NCBI GenBank assembly: GCA_028335825.1
Contig: JAIOKI010000005.1
Coordinates: 186,001 to 250,000, forward strand
DNA: 64,000 bases
Source of the DNA: Nosema muscidifuracis
Lineage: Eukaryota; Microsporidia; Nosematidae
Direction of reading: 5' to 3'
Positions 10,143 through 20,055 of the stretch are shown piece after piece. Below the pieces are notes generated by a model, which did not search any database, was not told the origin of the DNA, and saw only the letters and a program-made list of their open reading frames with translations. The translations under genes and the position numbers were made by a program. Each line of letters begins with the position of its first letter. The first letter of the stretch is position 1.

Positions 10143-10550
10143 TTAATAGTATGAAATATCTCCAGTAGATAAATTAAGTCTACATTCAACTATATAAAGT
10201 CCATCAATTTTCATAATATCTTGACATATCTTCCCCTTAATAATATTATATACAGCTAATGCTTCATATAAATCATCAATATTTCTTTCTTCTGATTCAT
10301 TTACATTCTCCATTCGTATCTCAGAATTTATAATCTTTTTTATTTGCTTAATCCATGAACTCAATCTAGATAGAGAAACTACTTCTATCCAGTCATGGTT
10401 CAGTTTTACAGGTATTCTACTGTATATTTCTAATAAATCTTTGATCTGTTTCAGATTCTCTTTTACATATCCACCTACTTTATTTAAAATCTCATTTTTC
10501 TCTTCCATATACTTTTTCTTGCTGTCTCTTAAATCTTTTAAGTTTACCAT
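10143..10550 (-). CDS. Upstream half of an interrupted gene frame, function unknown
   Basis: A 135-aa product starting at an ATG (10550) with TCC a few bases upstream. The N-terminal 40 residues are charged and likely helical (RDSKKKYMEEKNEIL, then YVKENLKQIKDLLEIY), so a short coiled coil is plausible. The middle has NHDWIEVVSLSRLSSW. The frame ends at TAA (10143-10145) after ISYY and continues in the same frame as 9672-10142. No recognised domain. It could be a truncated functional protein or the first half of one protein. Confidence 0.55.
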   Translation of the reverse strand: MVNLKDLRDSKKKYMEEKNEILNKVGGYVKENLKQIKDLLEIYSRIPVKLNHDWIEVVSLSRLSSWIKQIKKIINSEIRMENVNESEERNIDDLYEALAVYNIIKGKICQDIMKIDGLYIVECRLNLSTGDISYY

Positions 10551-10930
10551 TATGGATAAAGAAAATATTTCTTTAAATAATTTTACTAAACAATGAATTT
10601 AAAGTTTCATACAAAATATAAATAAGAACTATTCAAAAATTAAATTAGAAATGGTATTTGTTTTAAAAATGAAACCTAATTGTCTTGTAAAAAAAATTAA
10701 AAAAAAATAAGATAATTTATTAACTTATATATTTCATGTTTCATAATTAAACTTATCTTATTAATTATTTAAACGTATCTTAACTTGTATTTGAGAATTA
10801 ATTTTTATTATTTAGAAAATATTATAAAACAAATAATTTTTATTTATTTCTGACATTCTTTAAAAAATATTATTTATTATATTAAGAAGTTTATTAGTGA
10901 TGAATCATAAAAAAAAAGTATAAAATATCA

Positions 10931-11070
10931 TTTATATAATTTAATTAATAATTCTAATATTTGAATTTCTTTTATATAATTTAATCAATAATTCTAATAT
11001 TTGAATTTCTTTTATATAATTTAATTAATAATTATAATATTTGAATTTCTTTTATATATTTATATATGTT
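10931..11070. repeat. 40-bp tandem repeat
   Basis: The unit of exactly 40 bp starts TTTATATAATTTAATTAATA and ends TTGAATTTCT. Copies lie at 10931-10970, 10971-11010 and 11011-11050 with one or two changes, plus a partial copy. A fragment of the unit (TTGAATTTCTTTTATATA) reappears near 11194-11211, beyond the hairpin at 11109-11173, as though the segment between had been inserted into the array. Confidence 0.75.
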
Positions 11071-11108
11071 GTAGGAAGAATTATTGCTAAAAAACATACT
11101 TTATTTTA

Positions 11109-11173
11109 GGGGTCACTCTTTATGTAACAATGGTGATAAATTAAGTCATGGCGTCACCAAGTTACTTGATCCC
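11109..11173. other. Nested hairpin, candidate structured RNA or small inserted element
   Basis: Three concentric stems: GGGGTCA with TGATCCC (7 bp, one G-T), GTAAC with GTTAC (5 bp), and TGGTGA with TCACCA (6 bp), around a 17-nt loop. By hand count about 27 of 65 bases are G or C, well above the flanks. It does not fold as a tRNA because no T-arm can be drawn. No snRNA, RNase P or SRP motif is recognised. It could be a non-coding RNA, a transcription terminator-like structure or a MITE-like insertion. Confidence 0.45.
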
Positions 11174-11228
11174 AACAATATATTTATAATAATTGAATTT
11201 CTTTTATATACTTGTAAATTATAATAAT

Positions 11229-11312
11229 TAAATATACATTTTTAACAAATAATTTGATATAATTATAAATTAAATATACATTTTTAACAAATAATTTGAT
11301 GTAATTATAAAT
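11229..11312. repeat. 42-bp direct repeat, two copies
   Basis: TAAATATACATTTTTAACAA begins each copy (11229-11270 and 11271-11312). The copies differ at one position (ATATAA versus ATGTAA). It lies downstream of the 11406-11819 gene. Confidence 0.75.
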
Positions 11313-11405
11313 TGTTATAATTCTTACTTATGACTCAAAATTTCTATTAATTACAAATCGTTAAATTATTTTTTATCCAAAAACTCAGAAAACAATAATA
11401 TATTT

Positions 11406-11819
11406 TTAATTAATCCAAGAATTAATATAATCTCTTTTGCGTGCAGATTCATCAAGTTCTTCAAATTTATAAGAATAAGTGAGACAAATCCATATAAAAC
11501 CGAAGTACAAAATAGCACATATCCTTATTAATGATTTAATACACCAAAAAAACCAATTAACAGGAAGAATAAAATTAAGTAGAGCTAATAAAATGGTGTA
11601 TACGATATAAATAAAAAAAAATAAAGGAAGGCCATTATTTAAATATATTGGGATTAAATAAGAAAATCTGTTCCATCCTTTTTTTCTAGAGCTAGGCAGA
11701 ATATCTTCTTTTTGTAATTTTTTTTCAAATATTTTCAACATATGTAGTTGATTTTGCAAAGGTTTTTCATTTATACATTCAATCTTAGATGCAATAAAAA
11801 GTAATAACGATATATTCAT
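11406..11819 (-). CDS. Small signal-peptide membrane protein, family unknown
   Basis: 137 aa. The N-terminus MNISLLLFIASKIECINEK looks like a signal peptide. Two hydrophobic segments follow (about 60-82 and 88-112, e.g. LPLFFFIYIVYTILLALL). The protein resembles its upstream neighbour at 12029-12532: both start with a signal peptide, then INEK-L-N, a charged region, a membrane pair and a polar tail of similar length. They look like an old tandem duplication. CCCCC lies upstream of the ATG. No known domain. Probably a lineage-specific protein exposed at or secreted from the parasite surface; this is inference. Confidence 0.6.
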   Translation of the reverse strand: MNISLLLFIASKIECINEKPLQNQLHMLKIFEKKLQKEDILPSSRKKGWNRFSYLIPIYLNNGLPLFFFIYIVYTILLALLNFILPVNWFFWCIKSLIRICAILYFGFIWICLTYSYKFEELDESARKRDYINSWIN

Positions 11820-12028
11820 AATGGGGGTAAATAATTAATTATAATTTTAAAATTAAATTTAATAACATATTAATTTTTACTATTATATCTCACATTAATA
11901 TATAAAAAATTTTGAGATGATTTGAATTACTAATTGTTATTTGATACATCAAATCTATTTTAATTATTTTTTAATTAAAGTTAATTAAATTATGAGTCAA
12001 AATTGAAAATATTAACGAAAACTATAAT

Positions 12029-12532
12029 TTAATTATTTACTTTAATATAAGAGTAAGCATCATGAAATTCATCTTGAAATAGACGATCTTCATAGAATGG
12101 AAAAAAAAAATATTCAAAATAAATTGAAGCCATGAAAGGAATTGTTAATATCTGTATGATTGATCCAATCCAATAATTAATACTATCTGTTGCAATTAAT
12201 TCATCAATTTTATAACTAATAAAATAGAGCCCAACAATCGTTACTATTAATGGTATTAAAAATTTTATCAAACGATAAAGATAAAAATTATTTTCATTTT
12301 TATAGTCTAAACGCTCGACCATTTCTTTAAAACTTTTTCTTGGATTATTTTCATATTTTGAATACGATTCTCCGTTTTTTTTACATTTCAAGATTTTGTA
12401 TTCAATGGCAGTTTCTTGAATTTCTTCGATAATTCGGTCACTTATTATTGCTGTTTCTATATTTTCAATAAGCTTTTCATTGATGCCTTGTACAGATGTT
12501 ATAAATAAGAAAAGTATTTTCTGATATTTCAT
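12029..12532 (-). CDS. Small signal-peptide membrane protein, paralogue of the neighbour
   Basis: 167 aa. Signal-like start MKYQKILFLFITSVQGINEK, a charged central region rich in K and E, then two membrane segments (about 88-108, FLIPLIVTIVGLYFI, and about 120-142) and the tail FQDEFHDAYSYIKVNN. It shares the GINEKLIEN/CINEKPLQN start and overall plan with 11406-11819. CCCC directly precedes the ATG. No function can be assigned. Confidence 0.6.
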   Translation of the reverse strand: MKYQKILFLFITSVQGINEKLIENIETAIISDRIIEEIQETAIEYKILKCKKNGESYSKYENNPRKSFKEMVERLDYKNENNFYLYRLIKFLIPLIVTIVGLYFISYKIDELIATDSINYWIGSIIQILTIPFMASIYFEYFFFPFYEDRLFQDEFHDAYSYIKVNN

Positions 12533-13847
12533 GGGGTTAATAATTACAGATATTTATTTTAATTTATGATAGATTAAACTGTATTTTTAATAAAAAAAGA
12601 ATTTTCTAATAATTTTAAATATTTAATTTTTAATAAATTAAAATGTATTTTTTAATAAAAAAAAAATATTAAATTTACTTGAAGAATCAATTTTTTCTAT
12701 TTTTAAATATTTACAATGATAAGTTTTAATTTTAATTAAGGTAAAACAATTAAATAAAATCGAAAAAATTCTTACTCAATTTTGTTATTCGTCTATAATT
12801 TTAATCATATTACTTGCATGCTTTCTTCTATTTTTTATAACTTTCTGCCTCATTAAAATTTCAAAATTATAATTTACTCGTTCATGTTTTTAGCCAAATA
12901 ATTTCATTTCTAATTAAGGATTATTAATTATAGCATCAAGTAAACTATTTGGAAGTATAAACTTGTCAAATAATTTAAGCATGGCCTCTCATCTAAAATG
13001 TTTATTAACAATGGAAAAAAAACTACATTAAACACGAAACCTTTGAATTTAATAATTTGTTTTGTACACCATCTTAATATTAGAGCTTTCTCATAGAAGT
13101 GATCTTACGTTTCAAATTTAATAAAAGTTTTATAAAAAAACTTCAACTATTTACAACGATTTCTTCTATTTATTGTGTTCATAATATATTAAAATAAGTA
13201 TTATTAACTATCAGTCAATTTCATATGAATATTTTATCTATTTTGATTTTTTAATATTTAAAATTCTAATTTTACATTTTTATATATGTAGAATGTCTTT
13301 GATTTAAATAAGGATTTTTAAAGGGTTAATAAATAAATTCGTTTTTCTTTAGTAAAAAAAATTTAATTAACTTTTTAGTAACCAGATATTTCTAGTTAAG
13401 ATATTCTGAACTTAAATAATTTTTTATCTTTTTAAAAAACAAAATTATGGATTGGTTCGCTATTCTCGAACAATTAATTAAAATTAGTTTAAGTATATTT
13501 TTTATTTAAACAAATGAGATCTATGACTTTAAATTTAGTACAAAGTTTTAATACATTGAAATTATATTATAAGAGTCTACATAAGCTTTAAACTTGATAT
13601 AGAATTTTAATAAAAAAATAATACAGAAGTTTTTATTTAATGCGACTATTTTTAATTCATTAAAATTTAATTTAAAAGTGCTACATAAGATTTAAATTTG
13701 ATTCGAATATTTTTATATTCAAGTTTTAATCATTTAATCAAAATACAAGATTTGAATTTAGATCTACAGAAAAGTCAAAAATATTTTAGTCAAAAAAAGA
13801 TCAATGACATGAAAAAAAATGACTTGAAGCATTTACCCATAAAAATA
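12533..13847. other. 1.3-kb gene-poor gap
   Basis: Very A+T rich and divergent upstream space between the small membrane proteins and the secreted pair. Apart from a doubtful decayed frame on the - strand at 12785-12982, no gene, RNA or clear repeat is seen. Confidence 0.5.
12785..12982 (-). pseudogene. Possible decayed coding fragment
   Basis: A 66-codon - strand frame beginning ATG reads protein-like (KLFDKFILPNSLLDAIINN, then NYNFEILMRQKVIKNRRK) but carries about two breaks. The family is unknown. It could be chance in AT-rich DNA. Confidence 0.2.
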
Positions 13848-15404
13848 ATGATTTTTTATTGCATTATTAATTTGATTTTAACTATATCTAATTTTTCAGA
13901 TTTAGAAGAAGAATTAATTAATCTACTAAATAAGAAAAAAGAATCAAATGATTTTTACAAAATAACAAGAACAACAGAAGATTTAATGTATCACATATCT
14001 ACTAATAATATGTATATAAAGCTAACAGAGTATAAAAATATGAAAATCAATTCTGAAGAAATCATTTACTTGAATGAAATTGAAGATTTGATCTCCTCAA
14101 ATTATATGCCAGTGATAAATTCATTTATAAATTTAATTTATAAAAATATAAATGAAAATAACAAAATTATTTTATTTGTTGATGAAATTATTGGATGTGA
14201 CAGTGAATTTATAAAAATTTTTAAAACAGAAATTAGTAAAAAATACAAACTTGATATAAAAACTAATTTATCAAGTGAATTGTTTATAGAAACGTTTTCG
14301 TTAAATAATTGGGAATTTTATTTAATTTTATCTGAAAAAACATCTTCTTTATCGCAGTACTATATTGATACTAATTTTTTAAAGGATAGCTTTTATCTAA
14401 CAAATGAAAAAATTGTTCTAATATTTAGTAACGAAGAAACGAATTATGTTTATGAAGTAAAATATTCAGAAATTGATTTTATTAAGTTTGAAATTGATAT
14501 CGAAAAGTCAAAATTAATGTCAAATTATATTTTCAAATATTTTAACGTTCCTTTATTTAAACAATTAAAATATAAGCAAGATAGCTACAACGAAGAACTT
14601 AAAAGAAAAATTATTGATTATATTTGTGATGTAAATCACGAAGTGCTATTATTTTTAAGTAGAGAAATCTGGGATTTAAAAATATATAATGATGATTTTT
14701 TAAATAATACTATGAATTATCTAGTTATTTACTGTAGTAGTGATATTATAGGAATTAATCTGACAAAATATACTTCAATAGTTTCTAGATATGAAGAAGG
14801 AATAAATATAAGAGAAATTAATATGAAATTTACAAGATTTGTTCGTAAATATTCGTCATGTAATTTTTTCTATATCGATTATATTTTACATATCCTAAGA
14901 AATTCTCTTATAATAAATACCGCATTTAGTAACATTCTTAACGAAAGATCTAAAGAATCCTATATAATTTTCTTATATAGTCTATATTTTTGTGAAATAA
15001 TTGATCAATCTGAGTTATTAGATTTACAAAAGAATGTTAAATCGAATGTAAACTTAACTAAATCAATTTTAGTACGATTGTTTGATCAAGATACTTGGTT
15101 TAAACATAAATATGGTAGACTATTAAGATATGTACTGTACATAGAAATTAACAATATTTGGAAAAAGTCTTTGATCAAAGATGAGACTAAAAATTATCCA
15201 ACTTTCTTTATTGATACAAAGATTTTATTGCTTAAGGCAAAGAATTTAAAATATTATTTAGATGAAGATGATTTAGCAGAAGCTTTTGAGAAATATATTA
15301 TAAATATGGAAGAGGTAGAGATGTTAGTGGAGAAATATGATTCAAATTTAGGTAAATTTTTATCTGATTCGATGATTAATTTAAAAAAATCTTTAGTAGT
15401 CTAA
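13848..15404 (+). CDS. Secreted protein, lineage-specific paralogue family, member 1
   Basis: The open frame extends upstream to 13698, but I place the start at ATG 13848. That codon follows the motif TTTACCC by 9 nt, opens a clear signal peptide (MIFYCIINLILTISNF) and gives 518 aa, matching its neighbour. The mature protein is polar, with alternating helical segments and no membrane span. Shared blocks with 15815-17347: REIWDLK/RDIWDMK, LNNTMNYLVIY/INNTRNYLIVY, CNFFYIDY/VNFFYVDY, LYFCEIID/LYFCEIIN and KYGRLLRYVLYIEIN/KYSKILRYLLYIEIN. No known domain. Secreted tandem families of this kind in microsporidia are usually host-interaction candidates; here that is inference. Confidence 0.7.
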   Translation: MIFYCIINLILTISNFSDLEEELINLLNKKKESNDFYKITRTTEDLMYHISTNNMYIKLTEYKNMKINSEEIIYLNEIEDLISSNYMPVINSFINLIYKNINENNKIILFVDEIIGCDSEFIKIFKTEISKKYKLDIKTNLSSELFIETFSLNNWEFYLILSEKTSSLSQYYIDTNFLKDSFYLTNEKIVLIFSNEETNYVYEVKYSEIDFIKFEIDIEKSKLMSNYIFKYFNVPLFKQLKYKQDSYNEELKRKIIDYICDVNHEVLLFLSREIWDLKIYNDDFLNNTMNYLVIYCSSDIIGINLTKYTSIVSRYEEGINIREINMKFTRFVRKYSSCNFFYIDYILHILRNSLIINTAFSNILNERSKESYIIFLYSLYFCEIIDQSELLDLQKNVKSNVNLTKSILVRLFDQDTWFKHKYGRLLRYVLYIEINNIWKKSLIKDETKNYPTFFIDTKILLLKAKNLKYYLDEDDLAEAFEKYIINMEEVEMLVEKYDSNLGKFLSDSMINLKKSLVV

Positions 15405-15814
15405 TTAAAATTATTAAAAAAAATCTAACTAATTAAATTACAAAATAAATCTTTAATAATCTAATTATAAAATGAATATTAAAGATTATTTTAAAAAATC
15501 TTAGTAGTCTAAGAAAAATAAAAAATAAGCAAATAATTTTAAAAAAATATAAGCATTTTATAATAAAATGAATCTCAGATATATCAGCATAAAATAAAAT
15601 TATGAAAGATTTTGAATATTTTAGATTTAGTTGATTAAATCTAATTAGTTTGTTTAACAACAAAGACAGTAATAATTGTCAACACTAAAAATTAATTTTA
15701 CATAAAACCAACTCACCAAATATAAGAAAATACAAAACACTTCTTCTAAAAAAATTTGAAAAAAAAATCATTTTTTTTTTAATTATACATAAATACAAAT
15801 TGAATATTTTTCTT
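15405..15814. other. Gap between the two secreted paralogues
   Basis: About 400 bp of A+T-rich sequence with short repeated phrases such as TCTTTAATAATCTAAT and TCTTAGTAGTCTAA. No gene, RNA or motif recognised. Confidence 0.5.
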
Positions 15815-17347
15815 ATGAAAATTCAATTAATTTTACTAACAATAAATTTTATATATGGAGGTTTACAAAAGTTTAAAAGACGTCTCAATACGTTATTAAT
15901 AAAAAAGTATCATTCAAGAGACTATTATAAGTACGATATAGATACTAAATTGATTATAAATTATTTATATATAAATAATGATACAATACATTTAATTGAA
16001 TACAAAAATAATGAGCAATTTTTTCATGATAGCTTTTCCTTATCAAAATTTTCAGAAAATGTACCAGCCAATAATTTTAATTTAATAAGTATGTTGTGTG
16101 AAAAAATATGTAATTTACAAGATAAAAATACATTGAAAATGATATTTGTTAATTATAAATTAGGAATTAGTAATGAATTTATGTTAAAACTTAGAAAACA
16201 ACTTAAAAATAAATTAAAAAGAATGATTAGAAGTAATTTAGATAAGAGAAGTATTATAAATAATAGAATAAGACATAAATATATAATAACTGACAAAGTC
16301 GATGAATTTATGGATACACATCGATACAAAAGATATAAAATAGATCATTTTGATATATTTAGTCATGGAATAATTATACATATTATTAATAATAAAATAC
16401 ATTCCACATATAAAATCAGATATAATGAATTGCATAGTAAATGTTTGAATCAAATAGTAGTTAAAAAATCGTTAATAAAAAATGAACCTTCTATCTTAGA
16501 AAAATATTTAATTTATAACATAAATATTCCTATACTAAAATTTATTAAAGGTATCAGAGATGATTGTACAAAAAGTATATCAAATATTTTATCTATAAAA
16601 AATACAAGAGTCCTTTTTTTCATTATTCGCGATATTTGGGATATGAAACCTACTAATAACTTCATAAATAATACAAGGAATTATTTAATTGTGTATACAG
16701 AATTTAATACAATATCTATAAATGAATTTAAGTATTCACTTGAAGAAAAACATGGCAGTGTCAAAATAGAAAAACATTCTTATAACAATATTATAAAAAT
16801 ATTTACAGAATATTTTCAAGTAAATTTCTTCTATGTTGATTATCTTGTATTTCTACTGGATAAATCAAATATAACGAAAATAGCATGTAGAAATATTTTT
16901 AAAGGAGATACTTATTTTTTAATGATTCATGTTTTATACTTTTGTGAAATAATTAACGATACAGAACTAAATAAATATAGAATAAATATAAATAAGAAAC
17001 AAATTGATAATCTTATAAACAAATTAATAAGAAATAGAATATTTACGACTCATAAATATAGTAAAATTTTAAGATATCTTTTGTATATTGAAATTAATAA
17101 AATGTGGAAGTCTTATTTGCTTAACGAAAATGAATATGATGATAAAAATTTTTTTAAGAATACTAAAAAGTTAGTGAATGAATATAAAAAAAATAACTTG
17201 ATTTTTGAACAAACAAATTTAATAGAAATATACGAAAATTATATTTTACCAAAAAATAATATCAAACTTTTAATAGATGAATATGATAAATTGTTAAATA
17301 ACGTATTAATAGATGTTATAAAAACTTTTAAAAATTTTAATAAATAA
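15815..17347 (+). CDS. Secreted protein, lineage-specific paralogue family, member 2
   Basis: 510 aa from the first ATG of the frame (MKIQLILLTINFIYGG), a good signal peptide. The open frame extends 15 nt further up but only to a TTG. The product is very basic near the start (KFKRRLNTLLIKKYHSRDYY). Conserved family blocks are RDIWDMK near 278, INNTRNYLIVY, NFFYVDYLVFLL, LYFCEIIN and KYSKILRYLLYIEINKMW. It follows member 1 after a 410-bp gap, same strand, so tandem duplication is likely. No CCC motif is seen before this ATG. No function assigned. Confidence 0.7.
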   Translation: MKIQLILLTINFIYGGLQKFKRRLNTLLIKKYHSRDYYKYDIDTKLIINYLYINNDTIHLIEYKNNEQFFHDSFSLSKFSENVPANNFNLISMLCEKICNLQDKNTLKMIFVNYKLGISNEFMLKLRKQLKNKLKRMIRSNLDKRSIINNRIRHKYIITDKVDEFMDTHRYKRYKIDHFDIFSHGIIIHIINNKIHSTYKIRYNELHSKCLNQIVVKKSLIKNEPSILEKYLIYNINIPILKFIKGIRDDCTKSISNILSIKNTRVLFFIIRDIWDMKPTNNFINNTRNYLIVYTEFNTISINEFKYSLEEKHGSVKIEKHSYNNIIKIFTEYFQVNFFYVDYLVFLLDKSNITKIACRNIFKGDTYFLMIHVLYFCEIINDTELNKYRININKKQIDNLINKLIRNRIFTTHKYSKILRYLLYIEINKMWKSYLLNENEYDDKNFFKNTKKLVNEYKKNNLIFEQTNLIEIYENYILPKNNIKLLIDEYDKLLNNVLIDVIKTFKNFNK

Positions 17348-17605
17348 TTGTAGTTAAGTATCTTATTTTAATAAATTGTAATTGATTGATCTTATATTAA
17401 ATAATTATAGTTAATGATTTTTTATTATATAAATTGTAGTTAATGATTTTATTTTAAATAAATAATAAGAAAATTCTTCGCTGAAAGTTTAATAAATAAA
17501 CTTTTTTCAATTAAAATCTTTAATCAATTTTTTTTAAAGTATATGAAACATTTCAAACATAGAGTTTCACTATTAAATATCTAAACAATAATAATATCAG
17601 ATAAT

Positions 17606-19054
17606 ATGTCCAACAATATAGAAGTTTATATACGTATAAATACATTAGTGAAGAATAATGTATGGAAATACAATAGTACTAAATTATCACGTATACATAA
17701 TAATAGAGAAATTGTATATAAAAATTTCGTAAATATTCTCTGCGAAGAAAATAATAAAGAAATTTATGAAAAATGCTTAACAAAAAAAATGCTTAAATCT
17801 GAAAACTGTACAGTTTTTGCTTATGGACAAACGGGATCAGGTAAAACTTATACTATGCTAGGAAATAATTATAACGGAATGATAATGTTTTCAATTATTG
17901 ATTTATTAAAATATCATGAAATTGAAGTATCTTATATAGAAATATATAACGAAAGAATATTTGATTTGAATACAGGGACTGAATTAAAAATATATAGTAT
18001 AGATACAAAAACAGTAATTAATGATTTATCAAAGATTCCTGTTAAAACCAAAGAAGAAGGAATTTCTTTTTTAGAGACCTGTGAAAAGAATAGAAGATAT
18101 GGAAGCACAGAGTATAATATAAGAAGTAGTAGGTCTCATACAATTTTTCAGATAACTTATATAACTAACAATAAAGAAATTATTATAAATTTGATAGATC
18201 TTGCTGGATCAGAAAAGGCTTGTAAAAATGATAGCAGACGAGCAGAAGGTGCTTTTATCAACAAAAGTTTATTAGCTTTGTGTACGGTAGTTAACAATCT
18301 AAAAAATAAAAAATATTTTGGATTTCGAGATTCGAAATTAACAAGATTACTTCAATCATCATTAAATGGAGAAACTAATATAATAGCTTTATGTACTCTA
18401 TCACCTAGAGATGATTGTATAGAAGAATCTGTTTCAACATTATCATTCGCAGCCAGATTAGCGAATCTTGAATTAAAGAAAATAAATATTCCTCTACCAT
18501 CTGAAAAAACGAACCAAAAATTAGATTTATCAAATATTACTATTCATAAAATTAATTTGAAACGTGGATTTTATTTGGAACAATTTTCGAAACTAAACAT
18601 GTCGAATATAATAAAAGGTGATGAAAGTTTGGATAAAGAAATGTTAAGAAAATCTAACTTAAAAAATGACAATAATTGTAACGAGAATTTATCAAAAAAT
18701 GATAAAAATGAAGAGTGTACAAACAATAAGATCAAAAAATTTATAAAGAACGAATGTTTCATAAATAATGCAATAACTAAAGAAGATAAAATTATGTATG
18801 ATCTTGAGAATGAGATAGATCATTCCTTACCTATTTTAAATGCCAAGCCCTTTGATAAAAATATTGAAGATTTTGAAAGAATATCAACAATAGACAACAA
18901 ACAGGAAGAAATTAAACTTCTAATTGAAAGAATTGACAGTTTAGAAAATATGGTACATAAATTGTTAAAGAAAAATCCGAACAAACGAATGAAAGATATT
19001 TTTGTTTTAGAGAAACATATGTTTAACCTGAAATATAAAAAATTTGAGAATTAA
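17606..19054 (+). CDS. Kinesin motor protein (short)
   Basis: Microtubule motor. The N-terminal motor domain fills residues 1-310: P-loop GQTGSGKT (74-81), switch I NIRSSRSH (171-178), switch II DLAGSE (198-203), and the tubulin-binding stretch FRDSKLTRLLQSSLNG. The INKSLLALCTVVNNL pattern is like kinesin-7 (CENP-E/Kip2) but I cannot fix the subfamily. After the motor comes a polar K/N-rich linker and a short coiled coil at the end (IKLLIERIDSLENMVHKLL), total 482 aa. A coiled coil this short suggests a small dimer or monomer with a compact tail. The following gene starts 38 bp downstream. Confidence 0.85.
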   Translation: MSNNIEVYIRINTLVKNNVWKYNSTKLSRIHNNREIVYKNFVNILCEENNKEIYEKCLTKKMLKSENCTVFAYGQTGSGKTYTMLGNNYNGMIMFSIIDLLKYHEIEVSYIEIYNERIFDLNTGTELKIYSIDTKTVINDLSKIPVKTKEEGISFLETCEKNRRYGSTEYNIRSSRSHTIFQITYITNNKEIIINLIDLAGSEKACKNDSRRAEGAFINKSLLALCTVVNNLKNKKYFGFRDSKLTRLLQSSLNGETNIIALCTLSPRDDCIEESVSTLSFAARLANLELKKINIPLPSEKTNQKLDLSNITIHKINLKRGFYLEQFSKLNMSNIIKGDESLDKEMLRKSNLKNDNNCNENLSKNDKNEECTNNKIKKFIKNECFINNAITKEDKIMYDLENEIDHSLPILNAKPFDKNIEDFERISTIDNKQEEIKLLIERIDSLENMVHKLLKKNPNKRMKDIFVLEKHMFNLKYKKFEN

Positions 19055-19092
19055 GTTTAAAAAATGTTTTAAGAATAAACCCTTAAAATTTA

Positions 19093-19728
19093 ATGGAAGA
19101 AAACCAGGAAGTTAGAAAATTTACTAGAAGAACTACAAGAAGTAAAACTCAGTTTATTAATTTTAATAAGGATGAGATTAATAATTTAAGATTAGAAGTA
19201 ACAAATAATAACTTAAAAAATAAAAATAATGATGTTATGCATGTAGAAAAAATTTTGAAAGATTCTGATATCAGAACCAAGGCAATAAATTCTAAAGTAG
19301 ATAATCTTAAAATAAATAGTCCTGAAATTTTGAATGATACCCATGTAGAAGAAAATGTGAATATTTTCAGTACAAAATATATAGAGAAACCAAAGCAAGA
19401 AATAAATTCAAATGAAATTATTGGAACAAAAATCACTTTTAATAATACACCTATTGAAAAATGTAAACCAATGACAGAAAAAGAACAGAGAACTTATTCG
19501 TTTAATGAATTGCTAGATTGGGTTCATAAAAAAGAGAAACGAGAATTATTTCCTAAAAATAAATTTGACTATGTTTATAAGAAGAATAAGAATGATTGTA
19601 AAATTAAACTTGATAATGAAAATGACGAAAGGAATGTTGTGCATATGCGAATAGAAGAAGATATCATTCCTTGTTTAAGCTCAAATCCTTTTATAAAAGC
19701 AGATAAATATTTTAGAAATAAAAAATAA
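19093..19728 (+). CDS. Hypothetical protein
   Basis: 211 aa, basic and polar. It starts MEENQEVRKFTRRTTRSK after a CCC 12 nt upstream. The middle is low in complexity. The C-terminal third looks more constrained (YSFNELLDWVHKKEKRELF; then CLSSNPFIKADKYF). No signal peptide or membrane span. It sits 38 bp after the kinesin on the same strand, which is weak evidence for a joint cytoskeletal or mitotic role. No family recognised. Confidence 0.5.
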   Translation: MEENQEVRKFTRRTTRSKTQFINFNKDEINNLRLEVTNNNLKNKNNDVMHVEKILKDSDIRTKAINSKVDNLKINSPEILNDTHVEENVNIFSTKYIEKPKQEINSNEIIGTKITFNNTPIEKCKPMTEKEQRTYSFNELLDWVHKKEKRELFPKNKFDYVYKKNKNDCKIKLDNENDERNVVHMRIEEDIIPCLSSNPFIKADKYFRNKK

Positions 19729-19801
19729 TTGACTGTAATTTAAAAAATTAATATGACTTAATTAATAATTAAAAATAAATCTTCTTTTAATTAACATATA
19801 T

Positions 19802-20006
19802 AATTAACATTGATGAAAAAAATAAATAACTTATTAAATTATCATATAAAATTAACATTGATGAAAAATAAATAGCTTATTAAATTATCATATATAATTA
19901 ACATTGATGAAAAAATAAATAACTTATCAAATTATTATAAAACAAAAATATAGTGAAAAAAATAAATAACTTATTAAATTATCATATAAAATTAACATTA
20001 ATAAAA
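19802..20006. repeat. About 53-bp tandem repeat between convergent genes
   Basis: Four or so diverged units around ATTAACATTGATGAAAAA and AATAACTTATTAAATTATCA fill the gap 19729-20055 between the hypothetical gene and YSH1 (both 3' ends). Confidence 0.7.
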
Positions 20007-20055
20007 AAATAAACATAAATGTAATATTTAAATCTACTCTGTAATACATAAAAAT

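Noticed and set aside
11109-11173. Considered as a tRNA because of the 7-bp end stem
   Set aside because: No T-arm, no anticodon stem-loop of the right geometry and no TTCRA motif; kept as an unclassified hairpin.
15433-15663. 76-codon - strand frame, hydrophobic
   Set aside because: A/T-driven I/F/L/K composition in a gap, no CCC motif, and no similarity to the neighbouring families.
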